Assembly: GCF_013141775.1 (NCBI RefSeq)
Contig: NZ_WHOB01000093.1
Location: 62,001 to 126,000, forward strand
Origin: Paenibacillus phytohabitans
GTDB lineage: Bacteria; Bacillota; Bacilli; Paenibacillales; Paenibacillaceae
DNA: 64,000 nt
Reading direction: 5' to 3'
Part shown: positions 7,790 through 16,839 of the stretch, piece after piece
Layout of the letters: the number at the start of each line of letters is the position of its first letter
How positions within the stretch are numbered: position 1 is the stretch's first letter
The notes under the pieces: model-generated
Told to the model about the DNA's origin: nothing
The model's input: only the letters and a program-made list of their open reading frames with translations
Database searches by the model: none
Made by a program: the position numbers and the translations under genes

Positions 7790-9460
7790 CTATTCGAAGT
7801 AAATTTCGCTGTAATATTCCGTACCTGTAGGGCCTGGAACGAATCCTTTCAGATTGGCCTTCGCAGCCAGCAGCGGTGTAGTGTGCACAAGCGGAATCCA
7901 CGGTGCATCCGCTTTGATGATTTCCTGAGCCTGTTTGTACAGGTCGGAGCGTTTCGTCTGATCCGTTTCCTTCTGGGCATTGATCAGGATCGTGTGCAGA
8001 TCTTCATTCACATAGAAGGTACGGTTGTTGCCGGGGATAGCATCCTTGTCGAGCAGCGTATACAGGAAGTTATCCGGGTCACCATTATCGCCGGTCCAGC
8101 CGAGCATGTAGATATCATCTTTCTCTCCGGCTTTGGTGTCATCCAGATAAGTCGCCCATTCCGGGGATTCAATAACCGTCTTCACGCCGATTTTCTCCCA
8201 GTCCGCCTGAATGGCTTCCGCAACCTTCTTGCCGTCAGGCATGTAAGGCCGGGATACCGGCATAGCGTACAGGGTTACTGTATCCGGCAGACCGTCTGGG
8301 TAGCCAGCTTCTGCAAGCAGCGCTTTCGCTTTGTCCAGATCATATTCATAATCCTGCACAGCATCGTTGTAGCCCCACAGTGAAGGCGGCATCGGGTTAA
8401 CAGCGGCAGTAGCCTGGCCTGAGAAGAATGCATCAATGATTGCCTGTTTGTTCACCGCATAGTTCAGCGCCTGTCTTACTTTCACATTATCAAAAGGTTT
8501 CTTCTTAAAGTTGAAGCCGAGGTACGCTACATTGAACGGCGGGCGCTCAATCTTCTGCAGTTCAGTATTGCCTTCAAGCGTGGACAGATCATCCGGGCTT
8601 AAATCCTCCATCAGATCGATCTCGCCGTTCTGCAGGGCATTGAAGCGTGCCGAGTTGTCCGGAATGGAGCGGACGATCACTTTGTTCAGCTTAGGAAGGC
8701 CTTCTTTCCAGTAGTTCGGGTTCTTGTCCAGTGTAATGGAATCATTATGCTTCCACTCCGTGAACACGAAAGGTCCTGTGCCTACCGGCTCGTTCTTGAA
8801 GTTCTCCTTCTTCTCCTGGATGGCAGCCGGGCTGGCAATCCCGAAGGAGGTCATAGCGATATTCTGCAGGAACGGTGCCTGCGGCTGGTTGAGTGTGAAC
8901 TCTACCGTAGTGGCGTCTACAGCCTTAACCTCTTTGATTACACGGCTGCCGTCAGGACCGAACATCGAGTCATAGTAGTCAAAGGAATCGCCTTCGAACT
9001 TGAACTCACTTGCCGGATCACTCCAGCGTGTGAAGTTGAAGACTACTGCTTCAGCGTTGAAATCCGTTCCGTCATGGAACTTCACGCCCGGGTGCAGCTT
9101 GAAGGTATACGTCAGACCGTCAGCAGATACCTCCCAGCTGTCCGCAAGGGAAGCCTGTACTTCAGAGGTACCGGGCTTGTATTCCAGCAGGGAATCGAAT
9201 ACCTGGTGGGCAATCTTCAGGGATTCGCCGTCTGTGACAATGGCCGGATCCAGCGATGCAGAATCGCCGCCGCGCCCAAGAATCAGCGTATCCTGAGTGT
9301 TAGCCGATGTTTCAGGTGAGCTCTCCGGTGCGGTAGTCGCCGCTGCATTCGTGCCTGCAGTCGCTTCTGTGCTTGCATTGTTATTGTTACCCCCGCAGCC
9401 GCTTAATGTTAATACCGCCCCCAGCGTTACTGCCAGTGCAAGACTACTCCACTTCTTCAT
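7790..9460 (-). CDS. Peptide-binding lipoprotein (SBP_bac_5 family)
   Basis: A 556-residue lipoprotein. The signal peptide ends in the lipobox LSGC, with Cys22 lipidated, followed by an Asn/Thr/Ala/Glu-rich linker. The SBP_bac_5 domain runs from about residue 60 to the end. It contains LDPAIVTDGESLKIAHQVFD, the family signature FKLHPGVKFHDGTDFNAEAV, and VRQALNYAVNKQAIIDAFF. It captures substrate outside the membrane and hands it to the DppB/DppC channel. The frame starts further upstream, but the ATG at 9460 follows a ribosome binding site and opens the signal peptide. Its place between the ATPase and permease genes is usual for this family. Confidence 0.93.
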   Translation of the reverse strand: MKKWSSLALAVTLGAVLTLSGCGGNNNNASTEATAGTNAAATTAPESSPETSANTQDTLILGRGGDSASLDPAIVTDGESLKIAHQVFDSLLEYKPGTSEVQASLADSWEVSADGLTYTFKLHPGVKFHDGTDFNAEAVVFNFTRWSDPASEFKFEGDSFDYYDSMFGPDGSRVIKEVKAVDATTVEFTLNQPQAPFLQNIAMTSFGIASPAAIQEKKENFKNEPVGTGPFVFTEWKHNDSITLDKNPNYWKEGLPKLNKVIVRSIPDNSARFNALQNGEIDLMEDLSPDDLSTLEGNTELQKIERPPFNVAYLGFNFKKKPFDNVKVRQALNYAVNKQAIIDAFFSGQATAAVNPMPPSLWGYNDAVQDYEYDLDKAKALLAEAGYPDGLPDTVTLYAMPVSRPYMPDGKKVAEAIQADWEKIGVKTVIESPEWATYLDDTKAGEKDDIYMLGWTGDNGDPDNFLYTLLDKDAIPGNNRTFYVNEDLHTILINAQKETDQTKRSDLYKQAQEIIKADAPWIPLVHTTPLLAAKANLKGFVPGPTGTEYYSEIYFE

Positions 9461-9580
9461 CTCTAGAAAACTCCCTTCTCTCATTAAAAGTATTAAAGCG
9501 TTTATATGGAGCTGCGCCAAAGCGCTGCCATATATCAGGGCCAATGCATAGAGAGCGGTATTGAATTCTTCCTTCTTTCA

Positions 9581-10573
9581 TTAGGCCAGCCGGGAACGGA
9601 CTTCCTCATCATACAGATGGCACGCGGTCAAATGTCCTGAACCCGTCTCCTGCAGCGGCGGTCTGACATTACGGCATACCTCCATCACTCTGGGACAACG
9701 TGTATTAAAAGCACATCCGACCGGCGCATTCGCCGGACTCGGCACCTCACCCTGCAGAATGATCCGTTCCTTGCGGATATCGGGATCGGGCTCAGGAACT
9801 GCGGACAGCAGTGCCTGCGTATAGGGATGCTGCGGATCGGCATAGAGCTTATGCTTATCAGTGACTTCAACAATCCGTCCCAGATACATGACGGCAACAC
9901 GGTCGCAGATATGCTTCACCACGCTGAGATCATGGGCGATGAAGATATAGGTCAATCCGAATTCCTTCTGTAAATCCTGCATCAGGTTAATGACCTGTGA
10001 CTGGATCGATACATCCAGTGCAGATACAGGCTCATCGGCGATAATCAGCTTCGGCTGGAGCGCCAGTGCTCTGGCAATCCCGATCCGCTGGCGTTGTCCG
10101 CCGGAGAACTGATGCGGGTAACGCTGCAAATGCGCTTTAGCCAGCCCGACTACATCCGCAAGCCGTTCTACTTCAGCCCGGCGCTGCTTGGCATCGCCTA
10201 CTCCGTGCACGATCATCGGCTCTTCAAGAATACGCTGTACGGTATTGCGCGGATCTAAGGATGAGAACGGGTCCTGGAAAACAATCTGCATCTCCCGGCG
10301 CCGCTTGCGCATCTCCTCTATAGATAGCTTCGTGATATCCTGACCTTCGAACCAAACCTCTCCCGCCGTGGGCTCAATCAGCCGAAGCAAGGCACGGCCG
10401 GTTGTGGATTTACCGCAGCCGCTCTCTCCAACCAGGCCAAAGGTCTCACCTTTGCTTACCGAGAAGGAGATATCGTCCACAGCCTTGACATAACCCTGCG
10501 CGCGATTGAAGAACCCTTTGTTGATCGGATAATACTTCTTAAGGCCCTTGACCTCTAGCAGGCTCTCACTCAT
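9581..10573 (-). CDS. Peptide ABC transporter ATPase (DppF/OppF family)
   Basis: A 330-residue ATPase. It has Walker A GESGCGKST, the signature motif FSGGQRQRIGIARAL, Walker B LIIADEPVSALD, and the H-loop IAHDLSVV. The C-terminal oligo_HPY extension carries a Cys cluster around GCAFNTRCPRVMEVC, which in this family can hold an iron-sulphur cluster or structural zinc. It acts as one half of a heterodimeric ATPase pair with the upstream gene, overlapping it by 4 nt (ATGA), so translation is coupled. Confidence 0.94.
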   Translation of the reverse strand: MSESLLEVKGLKKYYPINKGFFNRAQGYVKAVDDISFSVSKGETFGLVGESGCGKSTTGRALLRLIEPTAGEVWFEGQDITKLSIEEMRKRRREMQIVFQDPFSSLDPRNTVQRILEEPMIVHGVGDAKQRRAEVERLADVVGLAKAHLQRYPHQFSGGQRQRIGIARALALQPKLIIADEPVSALDVSIQSQVINLMQDLQKEFGLTYIFIAHDLSVVKHICDRVAVMYLGRIVEVTDKHKLYADPQHPYTQALLSAVPEPDPDIRKERIILQGEVPSPANAPVGCAFNTRCPRVMEVCRNVRPPLQETGSGHLTACHLYDEEVRSRLA

Positions 10574-11559
10574 ACCGCATCCTCCTGTTGACTTTCATGC
10601 AGCCAGCATCTGCAGCTGTGCTGTTCCTCCTGGAGCGTAAGCTTCGGAAGACTCTGACGGCAGATATCCATGACATCAAGGCAGCGCGGCGCGAACCGGC
10701 AGCCCTGCATTTCTTTGCTGAGAATCGGCACATTGCCCGGAATTGAATACAGTCGTTCTCTGGTTTCATCCATCCGCGGTACCGATTCGATCAGCCCCCG
10801 GGTATACGGATGCAGCGGATTCTTGAAAATATCACGTACGCTGCCTTCCTCCACTACCTTGCCGGCATACATAACCGCAACACGGTGGCACATCTCCGCT
10901 ACAACACCAAGATCATGGGTAATCAGCATAACTGCGGTACCCTGTTCTTCGTTAAGCCGGCGGATCAGATCCAGAATCTGTGCCTGAATCGTTACATCAA
11001 GCGCAGTCGTCGGCTCATCGGCAATCAGCAGCTCCGGACTGCAGGAGATGGACATGGCGATCATTACACGCTGGCGCATGCCTCCCGACAGCTGATGCGG
11101 ATATTCATCAATAATGGCCTCCGGCCGGGGAATGCCAACCTTGCGGAGCATCTCTACAGCGTGCTCCCGGGCCTCCTTCTTGGAGAGGCCGCGGTGTAGG
11201 CGTACGGTTTCTATAATTTGCTGTCCGACTGTGAACAGCGGATTGAGCGAAGTCATCGGTTCCTGAAAAATCATCGAGACCGAGTCACCGCGGATCTTAC
11301 GCATCTCTTTCTCTTTGAGCGGGACAAGATCACGGCCCTTCAGCAGGATGCGTCCGCCCACGATTTCCCCCGGGGGATCCGGAACCAGCTTCAGAATGGA
11401 CAGGGAGGTTACGCTTTTACCACAGCCTGATTCGCCGACCACACCCAGAACCTCACCCGGATTAATGTACAAATCAACACCGTCAACTGCAGGAACTTCA
11501 CCGCGGTCGGTAAAAAAGTGGGTGTGTAAATTTTCAATTTTTAGAATGGGCTGGATCAA
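10570..11559 (-). CDS. Peptide ABC transporter ATPase (DppD/OppD family)
   Basis: A 329-residue ATPase and the first gene of the operon. It has Walker A GESGCGKSV, the Q-loop MIFQEPMTSLNPLFTVGQQI, signature LSGGMRQRVMIAMSIS, Walker B LLIADEPTTALD and switch His in ITHDLGVV. The oligo_HPY tail has Cys residues in GCRFAPRCLDVMDIC. The 271-nt AT-rich stretch upstream (11560-11830) must contain the operon promoter. I see no clear riboswitch or strong hairpin there, so regulation by a protein such as CodY or the neighbouring WYL regulator is possible but not shown. Confidence 0.94.
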   Translation of the reverse strand: MIQPILKIENLHTHFFTDRGEVPAVDGVDLYINPGEVLGVVGESGCGKSVTSLSILKLVPDPPGEIVGGRILLKGRDLVPLKEKEMRKIRGDSVSMIFQEPMTSLNPLFTVGQQIIETVRLHRGLSKKEAREHAVEMLRKVGIPRPEAIIDEYPHQLSGGMRQRVMIAMSISCSPELLIADEPTTALDVTIQAQILDLIRRLNEEQGTAVMLITHDLGVVAEMCHRVAVMYAGKVVEEGSVRDIFKNPLHPYTRGLIESVPRMDETRERLYSIPGNVPILSKEMQGCRFAPRCLDVMDICRQSLPKLTLQEEQHSCRCWLHESQQEDAV

Positions 11560-11830
11560 ATCTTTACCTCTCTTCTATTTAAAAATTGAACAAAGGTCAA
11601 ATGACAGGATAGGAAATATATTTAAAAAGTTAGATATATTAACGAATACCTGACATAAGACGTTACAATAATCTATTTAAATACACATTGTTGTTATTTA
11701 ATGTATAACTTACTATATATACCCCGACTAGACAAGGAAAATTTGCACATATAACTAACACGAGTGTTTTTGTAAGAATAATTACATACCTAACCTGTGG
11801 AAATATCTATATATAAAAAGAAAAACTGCG

Positions 11831-12796
11831 CTATTTGTATAGCGACAGCCATTTCTCGAGCTGATTTCTGAGAACTTCCCGGTAGTAGACCGGCTCCATA
11901 ATCTCAGCTTCTTCCTCGTATCTCATAATCCAGTGAACAAAACCAATATCCTGCTCTACCGCAACCTTAAAATGCAGACAGCGGTTCTGGCGGTCTACTC
12001 TGCTGGGCTTTACAAACATCTCCTCATGCTTAAGCCGCTCCATCATCCGTTCCGAGAACTTGACTTTGAATTCTACCTGCAGACTATCCTGGTCCAGAGA
12101 CCACTTCTGCTCCATAAAAGCCTGTAAATCAAATTTATCCTTGGAGAACCAGCTGTCCAGCGGCTTCACACTGGAAAACCCGTTAATATGAAAGGTGCGG
12201 ATGATCCCGAAGCGATGACAAAACCCAATCAAATGAAAACGATTCTCCAACGGGACCAGGCAGTAGGGATCAATTTTGATACCTTTTTCTTCATATGCAT
12301 TCTCACTGTAGTCCGCCTGTATACTGCGCTGCTTCATCACGGCATCCAGAATGCCGGTCAGATAGAATGGCTGATCTCCATGAGATCCGCTTCTCTCCAT
12401 CCAATGCTGACCCGCTTCCTTCTTCGCGCTCTCCATCGTTTCTTCCCTTTCTGCCTTTTGCTTATATTCTGCGGCCATCACTTTCTCATAGGCGTCTTCG
12501 AAATCCGGGGGCAATAAAGGTTTGATATCCGTCATAATACTGCGCAAGTGTGAAAATGCGGCTGCTTCTTCTTCTGACCAATCCAAAGGGTACAGTGCAA
12601 AATTACCGATAAAAGCATATCCCTTACCGTGTCCCATATGGGTAATGGGGATATGCATGGCACTGAGCGCATCCATATCCCGGTAAATCGTTCTCTCACT
12701 GTTGCCGCATCGTTCCGCCAGCTCACGGGCCAGAATTCCCGGTTTGGCTTGAACTAGCGTAATAATGCGCATCAGCCGGATTAATCGGTCTGTCAT
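11831..12796 (-). CDS. WYL-domain transcriptional regulator (DeoR/YafY type)
   Basis: A 321-residue regulator. The N-terminal HTH_11 winged helix (about 1-60) contains LARELAERCGNSERTIYRDM. A middle WYL domain (about 150-230) includes IDPYCLVPLENRFHLIGFCH, with the aromatic and basic residues of the ligand-binding fold, and a C-terminal WCX-like extension follows. Family members bind DNA and sense small ligands or nucleic-acid fragments through the WYL pocket. The ATG at 12796 is preceded by AAGGAG at 8 nt and was preferred to an upstream ATG. It is upstream of the peptide-transporter operon on the same strand, separated by 271 nt, so it could control that operon, but no operator is identified. 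Confidence 0.88.
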   Translation of the reverse strand: MTDRLIRLMRIITLVQAKPGILARELAERCGNSERTIYRDMDALSAMHIPITHMGHGKGYAFIGNFALYPLDWSEEEAAAFSHLRSIMTDIKPLLPPDFEDAYEKVMAAEYKQKAEREETMESAKKEAGQHWMERSGSHGDQPFYLTGILDAVMKQRSIQADYSENAYEEKGIKIDPYCLVPLENRFHLIGFCHRFGIIRTFHINGFSSVKPLDSWFSKDKFDLQAFMEQKWSLDQDSLQVEFKVKFSERMMERLKHEEMFVKPSRVDRQNRCLHFKVAVEQDIGFVHWIMRYEEEAEIMEPVYYREVLRNQLEKWLSLYK

Positions 12797-13030
12797 TTTC
12801 AGTTCTCCTTGATTCATGGTAAAATAGACCCATTATTTTTAAATAAACTAGTTATATATATCTATAACCAAGGATGTAATAACCGAGATAAGAAAATATA
12901 ATAGAACTATTTTACTATATTACCACATTTATATATTACACGATTCGTTATCTATTTCTGCGAATTGGATTCAAATTTTAACCTTTATGTATGATCACTG
13001 CCTATTATATCCCTGCTGCATTCCTTACAT

Positions 13031-13714
13031 TTATCTCGTTACAACCTTTCCCAGGAGAGTCATCTCCGCCTCAAGCTGCTTATAGAGCGCTTCCGCTTCC
13101 TTCACAAGCTGCATATCGCCGGAACGTGCAGCGAGCAGCAGCAATTTATCCGCCTGACGCCGCAGCTTCTCCGTGGAGACCTGCTGCTGATTTTGGGCTC
13201 TGGCCACTTCCCTTTCTGCTAATAATCCCTCCATTTTGAGCAGTTCTACATGCTTCTCTACATGAAAACAACACTGAGCGCCCAGTACATCCGTATGACG
13301 TGAATATTCCATTCCCAGCTTCTTGAGCGGCAGCTCACGTATACGTTCTACCGTGGGCTGTCTGTATTGCCACTGCAGCCAAAGCGCCTCATGTATGCCT
13401 GCAGGCATGCCTGACATCGTAAATTCCAATGCAATAAACCTGCGTTGCCCGGAATGGATTTTGCCCAGCTTCAGCAGCAGGGAACGTCCTTCTCCTTCTT
13501 CTGCTGTACACCCGTAGCATCCGGTCACCGTTACGTGGCTTTCCAGCCATACGCGCAGTTCAATCTCCCGGGCTACAACCTTTCGGCTTTTCTTGCGGAA
13601 TTCCTCTCCTTGTGACACTCCCTTCCACTCCACGAGCAGGATAATATTCTTCGCACCTCCTGCTAAAATCCGATCCTGGCTCCAAGTAAATATGGGCTGA
13701 ATACTTGCTTGCAT
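13031..13714 (-). CDS. Unknown protein resembling the flanks of VWA-domain proteins
   Basis: A 227-residue soluble protein with no signal peptide or membrane span, starting at an ATG after GAGGTGG. The first 30 residues (PIFTWSQDRILAGG then LLVEWKG) look like the segment preceding the metal-binding core in many bacterial VWA proteins. The following beta-rich part (VTGCYGC, KLGKIHSGQRRFIALEF) and the helical C-terminus (KLLLLAARSGDMQLVKEAEA) resemble the parts that follow that core. The VWA core itself, with its DxSxS metal site, is absent. This resemblance is from memory of family patterns, not a search. It may be a natural minimal variant, a deletion derivative, or unrelated. Four Cys residues are present. 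Confidence 0.6.
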   Translation of the reverse strand: MQASIQPIFTWSQDRILAGGAKNIILLVEWKGVSQGEEFRKKSRKVVAREIELRVWLESHVTVTGCYGCTAEEGEGRSLLLKLGKIHSGQRRFIALEFTMSGMPAGIHEALWLQWQYRQPTVERIRELPLKKLGMEYSRHTDVLGAQCCFHVEKHVELLKMEGLLAEREVARAQNQQQVSTEKLRRQADKLLLLAARSGDMQLVKEAEALYKQLEAEMTLLGKVVTR

Positions 13715-13812
13715 ATTTCCACCTCTTTCTTTTTTTGGGTCTTCTATTAATGTACCAATAATGGCGGACAACTCCTTGTCATGGAATATATGTTCGGTCC
13801 TATAATATCGAC

Positions 13813-13857
13813 AAAAAAAGAGCCAACCTACCACTAAAGGTAATTGCCTCTTTGCGA
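13813..13857 (-). terminator. Intrinsic terminator downstream of the M50-like gene
   Basis: AGAG and CTCT ends with partly paired interior arms (one mismatch, one bulge) form a hairpin on the minus strand followed by seven T. It lies just after the membrane protease gene that ends at 13902. Confidence 0.7.
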
Positions 13858-13901
13858 AAGTCTATTATTTTGTCAAAATATGACGAACACAGTTTTGCGC
13901 A

Positions 13902-14588
13902 TTATAGGCTTCTTGCCCGGTTAGCTGATTTTTCTTCCCTGAAAAAAAAGCCCAGCGCCCACTTGGCACACAGCAGCGAGAAGAGGAAGAACAGCAGTGC
14001 CCACAATACAGCCGGCAGCGGCGTTAATCTGGCCAAGTTTGCTGCATCCCCCGCACGGGAAGGTGTCATTACCGAAGCCGTTACCAGAAACAGCGTCCCC
14101 ATTACGGACTCCTCCAGAGTCAGAAATGCAAGAAATAAATAATAATATTTGCTGACCTTCGGCCAAAGGAACAGCATAGCGGCATTCAGCAGAATAAAAC
14201 CGCTCAGCCAAATCATCCCAAAGCCGCCCCGTACATAGAGCACCAGCATCACCAGCGCAACACCGCTGGCCATAATCAGCCCCCATTGCCGCTTGTCTCT
14301 ACTATATAAATAGAAGAGCAGCAATGAGAATAGTGAAGCCAGAGGATAACCGGCCAGCGATACAAGAATTGCCCTCCCCCCCGCGGCAATCGCTGAATAG
14401 GTTACACCGCTATGGTCGGGATGCAGCTCTATCCGCAGCACACTCCCCGAGAGCAGCAGGGTTACCAGGGCATGGCCGAATTCGTGAAACATCGTATCCA
14501 GATTACGGAATAAGGATGAGAACGGAATAAACCGGGTCAACAGTGCAGAACCCGCCAGAAACAACAATGTTTTGAGCCATTTATTCAC
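13902..14588 (-). CDS. M50-like membrane metallopeptidase (peptidase M50B-like family)
   Basis: A 228-residue polytopic membrane protein with about six hydrophobic segments. Near the N-terminus is HEFGHA (His35, Glu36, His39), the zinc-binding motif of intramembrane metalloproteases, placed after the first membrane span as in M50B-like proteins. No clear second zinc ligand motif of the NPDG type is visible, so catalytic activity is uncertain. The GTG at 14588 was chosen because AAAGGAG stands 9 nt upstream; the frame continues further without another good site. It is divergent from the coiled-coil protein gene at 14801. Substrate unknown. Confidence 0.75.
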   Translation of the reverse strand: MNKWLKTLLFLAGSALLTRFIPFSSLFRNLDTMFHEFGHALVTLLLSGSVLRIELHPDHSGVTYSAIAAGGRAILVSLAGYPLASLFSLLLFYLYSRDKRQWGLIMASGVALVMLVLYVRGGFGMIWLSGFILLNAAMLFLWPKVSKYYYLFLAFLTLEESVMGTLFLVTASVMTPSRAGDAANLARLTPLPAVLWALLFFLFSLLCAKWALGFFFREEKSANRARSL

Positions 14589-14800
14589 TCGAAGCAGCTC
14601 CTTTCCGTTCAAAGTATACGTTAATTTATGTGCACACTCAATATAATAGAAACCTTCATATGATTTGTGCTGTATTACACGTATGGTTACCTGCATAGAC
14701 AGGAAGGGTAATTATGCCTAAAGCTGCCCGCACTGCCCAAATCAGGACCGGCTATGATAAAATAAGAATACAACAAGCCTATAACAGGTGGTGATCAGTA

Positions 14801-15310
14801 ATGAACAATCGCGCAACAAGAAATATGATAAAGCTGCTGGGGTCGGCCTTGCTGCTGCTCGGGATTTCTTTCACTTATGATATCCCAGCGGCCAAAGCCA
14901 ACTATTTCACTGATTTATATAATGGACTACAGAGCTTCTCGGAGCTGCCTGGTGAAGTCAACAAACTGCAGGAGAGCTATCAGCAGACGGCGGAGGAACT
15001 GCAGAAAACAAAGGACGAGCTCGGAACGGCAGTGGACGAGCTGGGGCAGACCAAGGACCAGCTGGACCAGTCTCTGCAGCAAATGGCGACCTACCAGGCC
15101 CAGAATGCCGCGCTGCAGGAACAGAACCGCCAGCTCAGCCAGGTCGTTGATGAACTGAAGAATGACCGTACGGCAAGGGAAAATTACTATAACCGGATCA
15201 AGGTGACTGTGATCACCGGACTTGCTCTTATCCTGGGTTATTTCCTGCTGATCCGGCTGCTGCGCTTCACCATGCGCCACCGTTCCAGAAGAAGCGACCG
15301 GCTGCGTTAA
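14801..15310 (+). CDS. Coiled-coil membrane-anchored protein, function unknown
   Basis: A 169-residue protein. An N-terminal hydrophobic segment (about 10-28, with a possible signal cleavage after AKA) leads into a long heptad-rich coiled coil (about 47-125; LQESYQQTAEELQKTKDEL and related repeats). A C-terminal membrane span follows (about 137-155, VITGLALILGYFLLI), then a strongly basic tail. The layout suggests an outside-facing coil tethered by its C-terminus, with the basic tail inside. A ribosome binding site AGGTGGTGA precedes the start. It is followed 52 nt later by the AIM24 gene and probably shares its transcript. Confidence 0.75.
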   Translation: MNNRATRNMIKLLGSALLLLGISFTYDIPAAKANYFTDLYNGLQSFSELPGEVNKLQESYQQTAEELQKTKDELGTAVDELGQTKDQLDQSLQQMATYQAQNAALQEQNRQLSQVVDELKNDRTARENYYNRIKVTVITGLALILGYFLLIRLLRFTMRHRSRRSDRLR

Positions 15311-15362
15311 GGCCGGAGGAAGAAGCGCATGTACACGGCACTGCACGAGGGGAGCATAAGGA

Positions 15363-16067
15363 ATGAATGTTGATGTCCAGGATGAAGGCGACAGCGGCAG
15401 CGGACAGGCCGTTGCTTTTACCGTCGCAGAAAATGAAGAGGTTCATGTGCTCCATCCGCAGCAGATTATAGCTTATCAAGGCCCCTCTTCAGGACGGGCG
15501 GACCGGCTGATGGATGTGAAGGGCATGTACCGCAAACGGAAGCTGATCCGCTCGGATATCACCGGACCCTGCCGGTTCGTGGCTGCATTGCCGCCCGGTT
15601 ACCGGGTCAAGACGCTGCAGCTCGACGGCAAGAGCGATCTGCTCTATGATTTCAGGCATCTGTTCTTCTACAGCAAGGGAGTCACCATGCAGACCAGAGT
15701 GCTGAATATGAAGAATATGCTGATTACCCGGGATATCGTCAAGGTGAAATTCTCCGGTCATGGCAGCATCGGCATTCTGACAGAAGGCACGGTCTGTGAA
15801 GCCGAGCTTGACCCGTTTGATCCGCTGTACGTCGATGCCGGCAGTATTATTGCCTATCCCGAGAATGCCCGGCTTGAGCTTACGGTCTACGGCAATCATC
15901 TCGCCAGCCAGCATATGAGCTATCACTGGAAGATGACCGGCCACGGGCCTGTGCTGTTCCAGGCCGGACGCCAGAGCAGGCGTTTTCAGCGGGATAATAA
16001 TGAAGACGGCATTATCAAACGCTTCCTGCGCGAGGCGTTGCCGTTTGGCGGAGTATTTATCAAGTAA
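15363..16067 (+). CDS. AIM24 family protein
   Basis: A 234-residue soluble beta-rich protein. Features matching the AIM24 (TIGR00266-like) fold are the repeated beta-strand pattern, the segment GYRVKTLQLDGKSDLLYDF, and the later GSIGILTEGTVCEAELDP and LYVDAGSIIAYPENARL, where a Gly-rich surface and an Asp-Ala-Gly turn recur. The molecular function of bacterial AIM24 proteins is not settled. It follows the coiled-coil membrane protein gene, so the two may work together at the membrane. A bidirectional terminator follows. Confidence 0.8.
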   Translation: MNVDVQDEGDSGSGQAVAFTVAENEEVHVLHPQQIIAYQGPSSGRADRLMDVKGMYRKRKLIRSDITGPCRFVAALPPGYRVKTLQLDGKSDLLYDFRHLFFYSKGVTMQTRVLNMKNMLITRDIVKVKFSGHGSIGILTEGTVCEAELDPFDPLYVDAGSIIAYPENARLELTVYGNHLASQHMSYHWKMTGHGPVLFQAGRQSRRFQRDNNEDGIIKRFLREALPFGGVFIK

Positions 16068-16095
16068 GCCTGCCGGGATAACCGGCCATACTGCA

Positions 16096-16130
16096 AAGAG
16101 CGCCCGTGCGGATACCCACGGGCGCTCTTC
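16096..16130. terminator. Bidirectional intrinsic terminator between AIM24 and dps genes
   Basis: AAGAGCGCCCGTG pairs with CACGGGCGCTCTT around a short loop. The plus strand continues TTCTTATAT; the minus strand gives only a short T-run. It separates two convergent genes. Confidence 0.8.
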
Positions 16131-16150
16131 TTATATACTTTTGTTACAGT

Positions 16151-16606
16151 TTAAGCCAGGTAAGCGTTCAGCATCCAGGACGTTTTCTCTACGCTTGTTC
16201 TAATACCGATCAGCAGGTCAGCAGTAGGCTGGTCGCTAAGCTCTTCGGCAGCAGAGATCGCCTGCTTCAGCTCTTCGGCTACGGCAGTGAAGTCCTTAAC
16301 CAGCTGCGCTACCATTTCCTTCGCGCTTTCGCCGCCGGTTGCTTCCTTCAGTCCGGAGAGAGCCAGATATTGTGTCATTGTGGAAGCAGGTTGTCCGCCA
16401 ATGGCAAGCAAGCGTTCAGCCAGCTCATCCACATAACCGGCAGCTTCATTGTACAGCTCTTCAAATTTCTCATGCAGCGTGAAGAATTGTGCTCCGCTGA
16501 CATACCAGTGGTAATGATGCAGCTTCACTCCAAGCAGCGTCCAGTTCGCTGTCTGACGGTTCAGGGCAGCATGCAATTCAGTATGGCTTTTAACTTGTGT
16601 ACTCAT
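16151..16606 (-). CDS. Dps-family ferritin-like DNA-protection protein
   Basis: A 151-residue cytoplasmic protein of usual Dps length. The inter-subunit ferroxidase ligands are visible in KLHHYHWYVSG and, spaced as expected, in LHEKFEELYNE, with a conserved Trp beside the first His. The protein should form a 12-subunit cage that stores iron using hydrogen peroxide. AGGAGG stands directly before the start. A PerR-like operator lies 43 nt upstream of the start codon, so induction by peroxide or iron depletion is likely. The N-terminus has little basic tail, so DNA binding is uncertain. Confidence 0.93.
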   Translation of the reverse strand: MSTQVKSHTELHAALNRQTANWTLLGVKLHHYHWYVSGAQFFTLHEKFEELYNEAAGYVDELAERLLAIGGQPASTMTQYLALSGLKEATGGESAKEMVAQLVKDFTAVAEELKQAISAAEELSDQPTADLLIGIRTSVEKTSWMLNAYLA

Positions 16607-16646
16607 TCTAATAACCTCCTGGGATGTGTATTTATTTTGTTATTGT

Positions 16647-16665
16647 ATTTAGACTCGTTCTAAAT
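16647..16665. promoter_or_regulatory. Candidate PerR box upstream of dps
   Basis: ATTTAGA and TCTAAAT form a perfect 7-bp inverted repeat with a 5-nt spacer. In the 7-1-7 register the 15-mer at 16649-16663 agrees with the PerR consensus TTATAATNATTATAA at 10 of 14 fixed positions. Dps/MrgA is a classic PerR target in Bacilli, which supports the call. Confidence 0.5.
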
Positions 16666-16839
16666 CTATATACAATTTAACACAGATCAAGCCTTAATGC
16701 AACTCTGTTTTATGATATAGGGTTACTGCAAATTCTAGCATTCCCCTTTCGGAACCTCCTATTATTTCGGTCACAATGCTGTAAAAAAACCTATATTGAC
16801 ACAAATCACTTCACCCGGCAGAGAAGCTCACATTTATCC

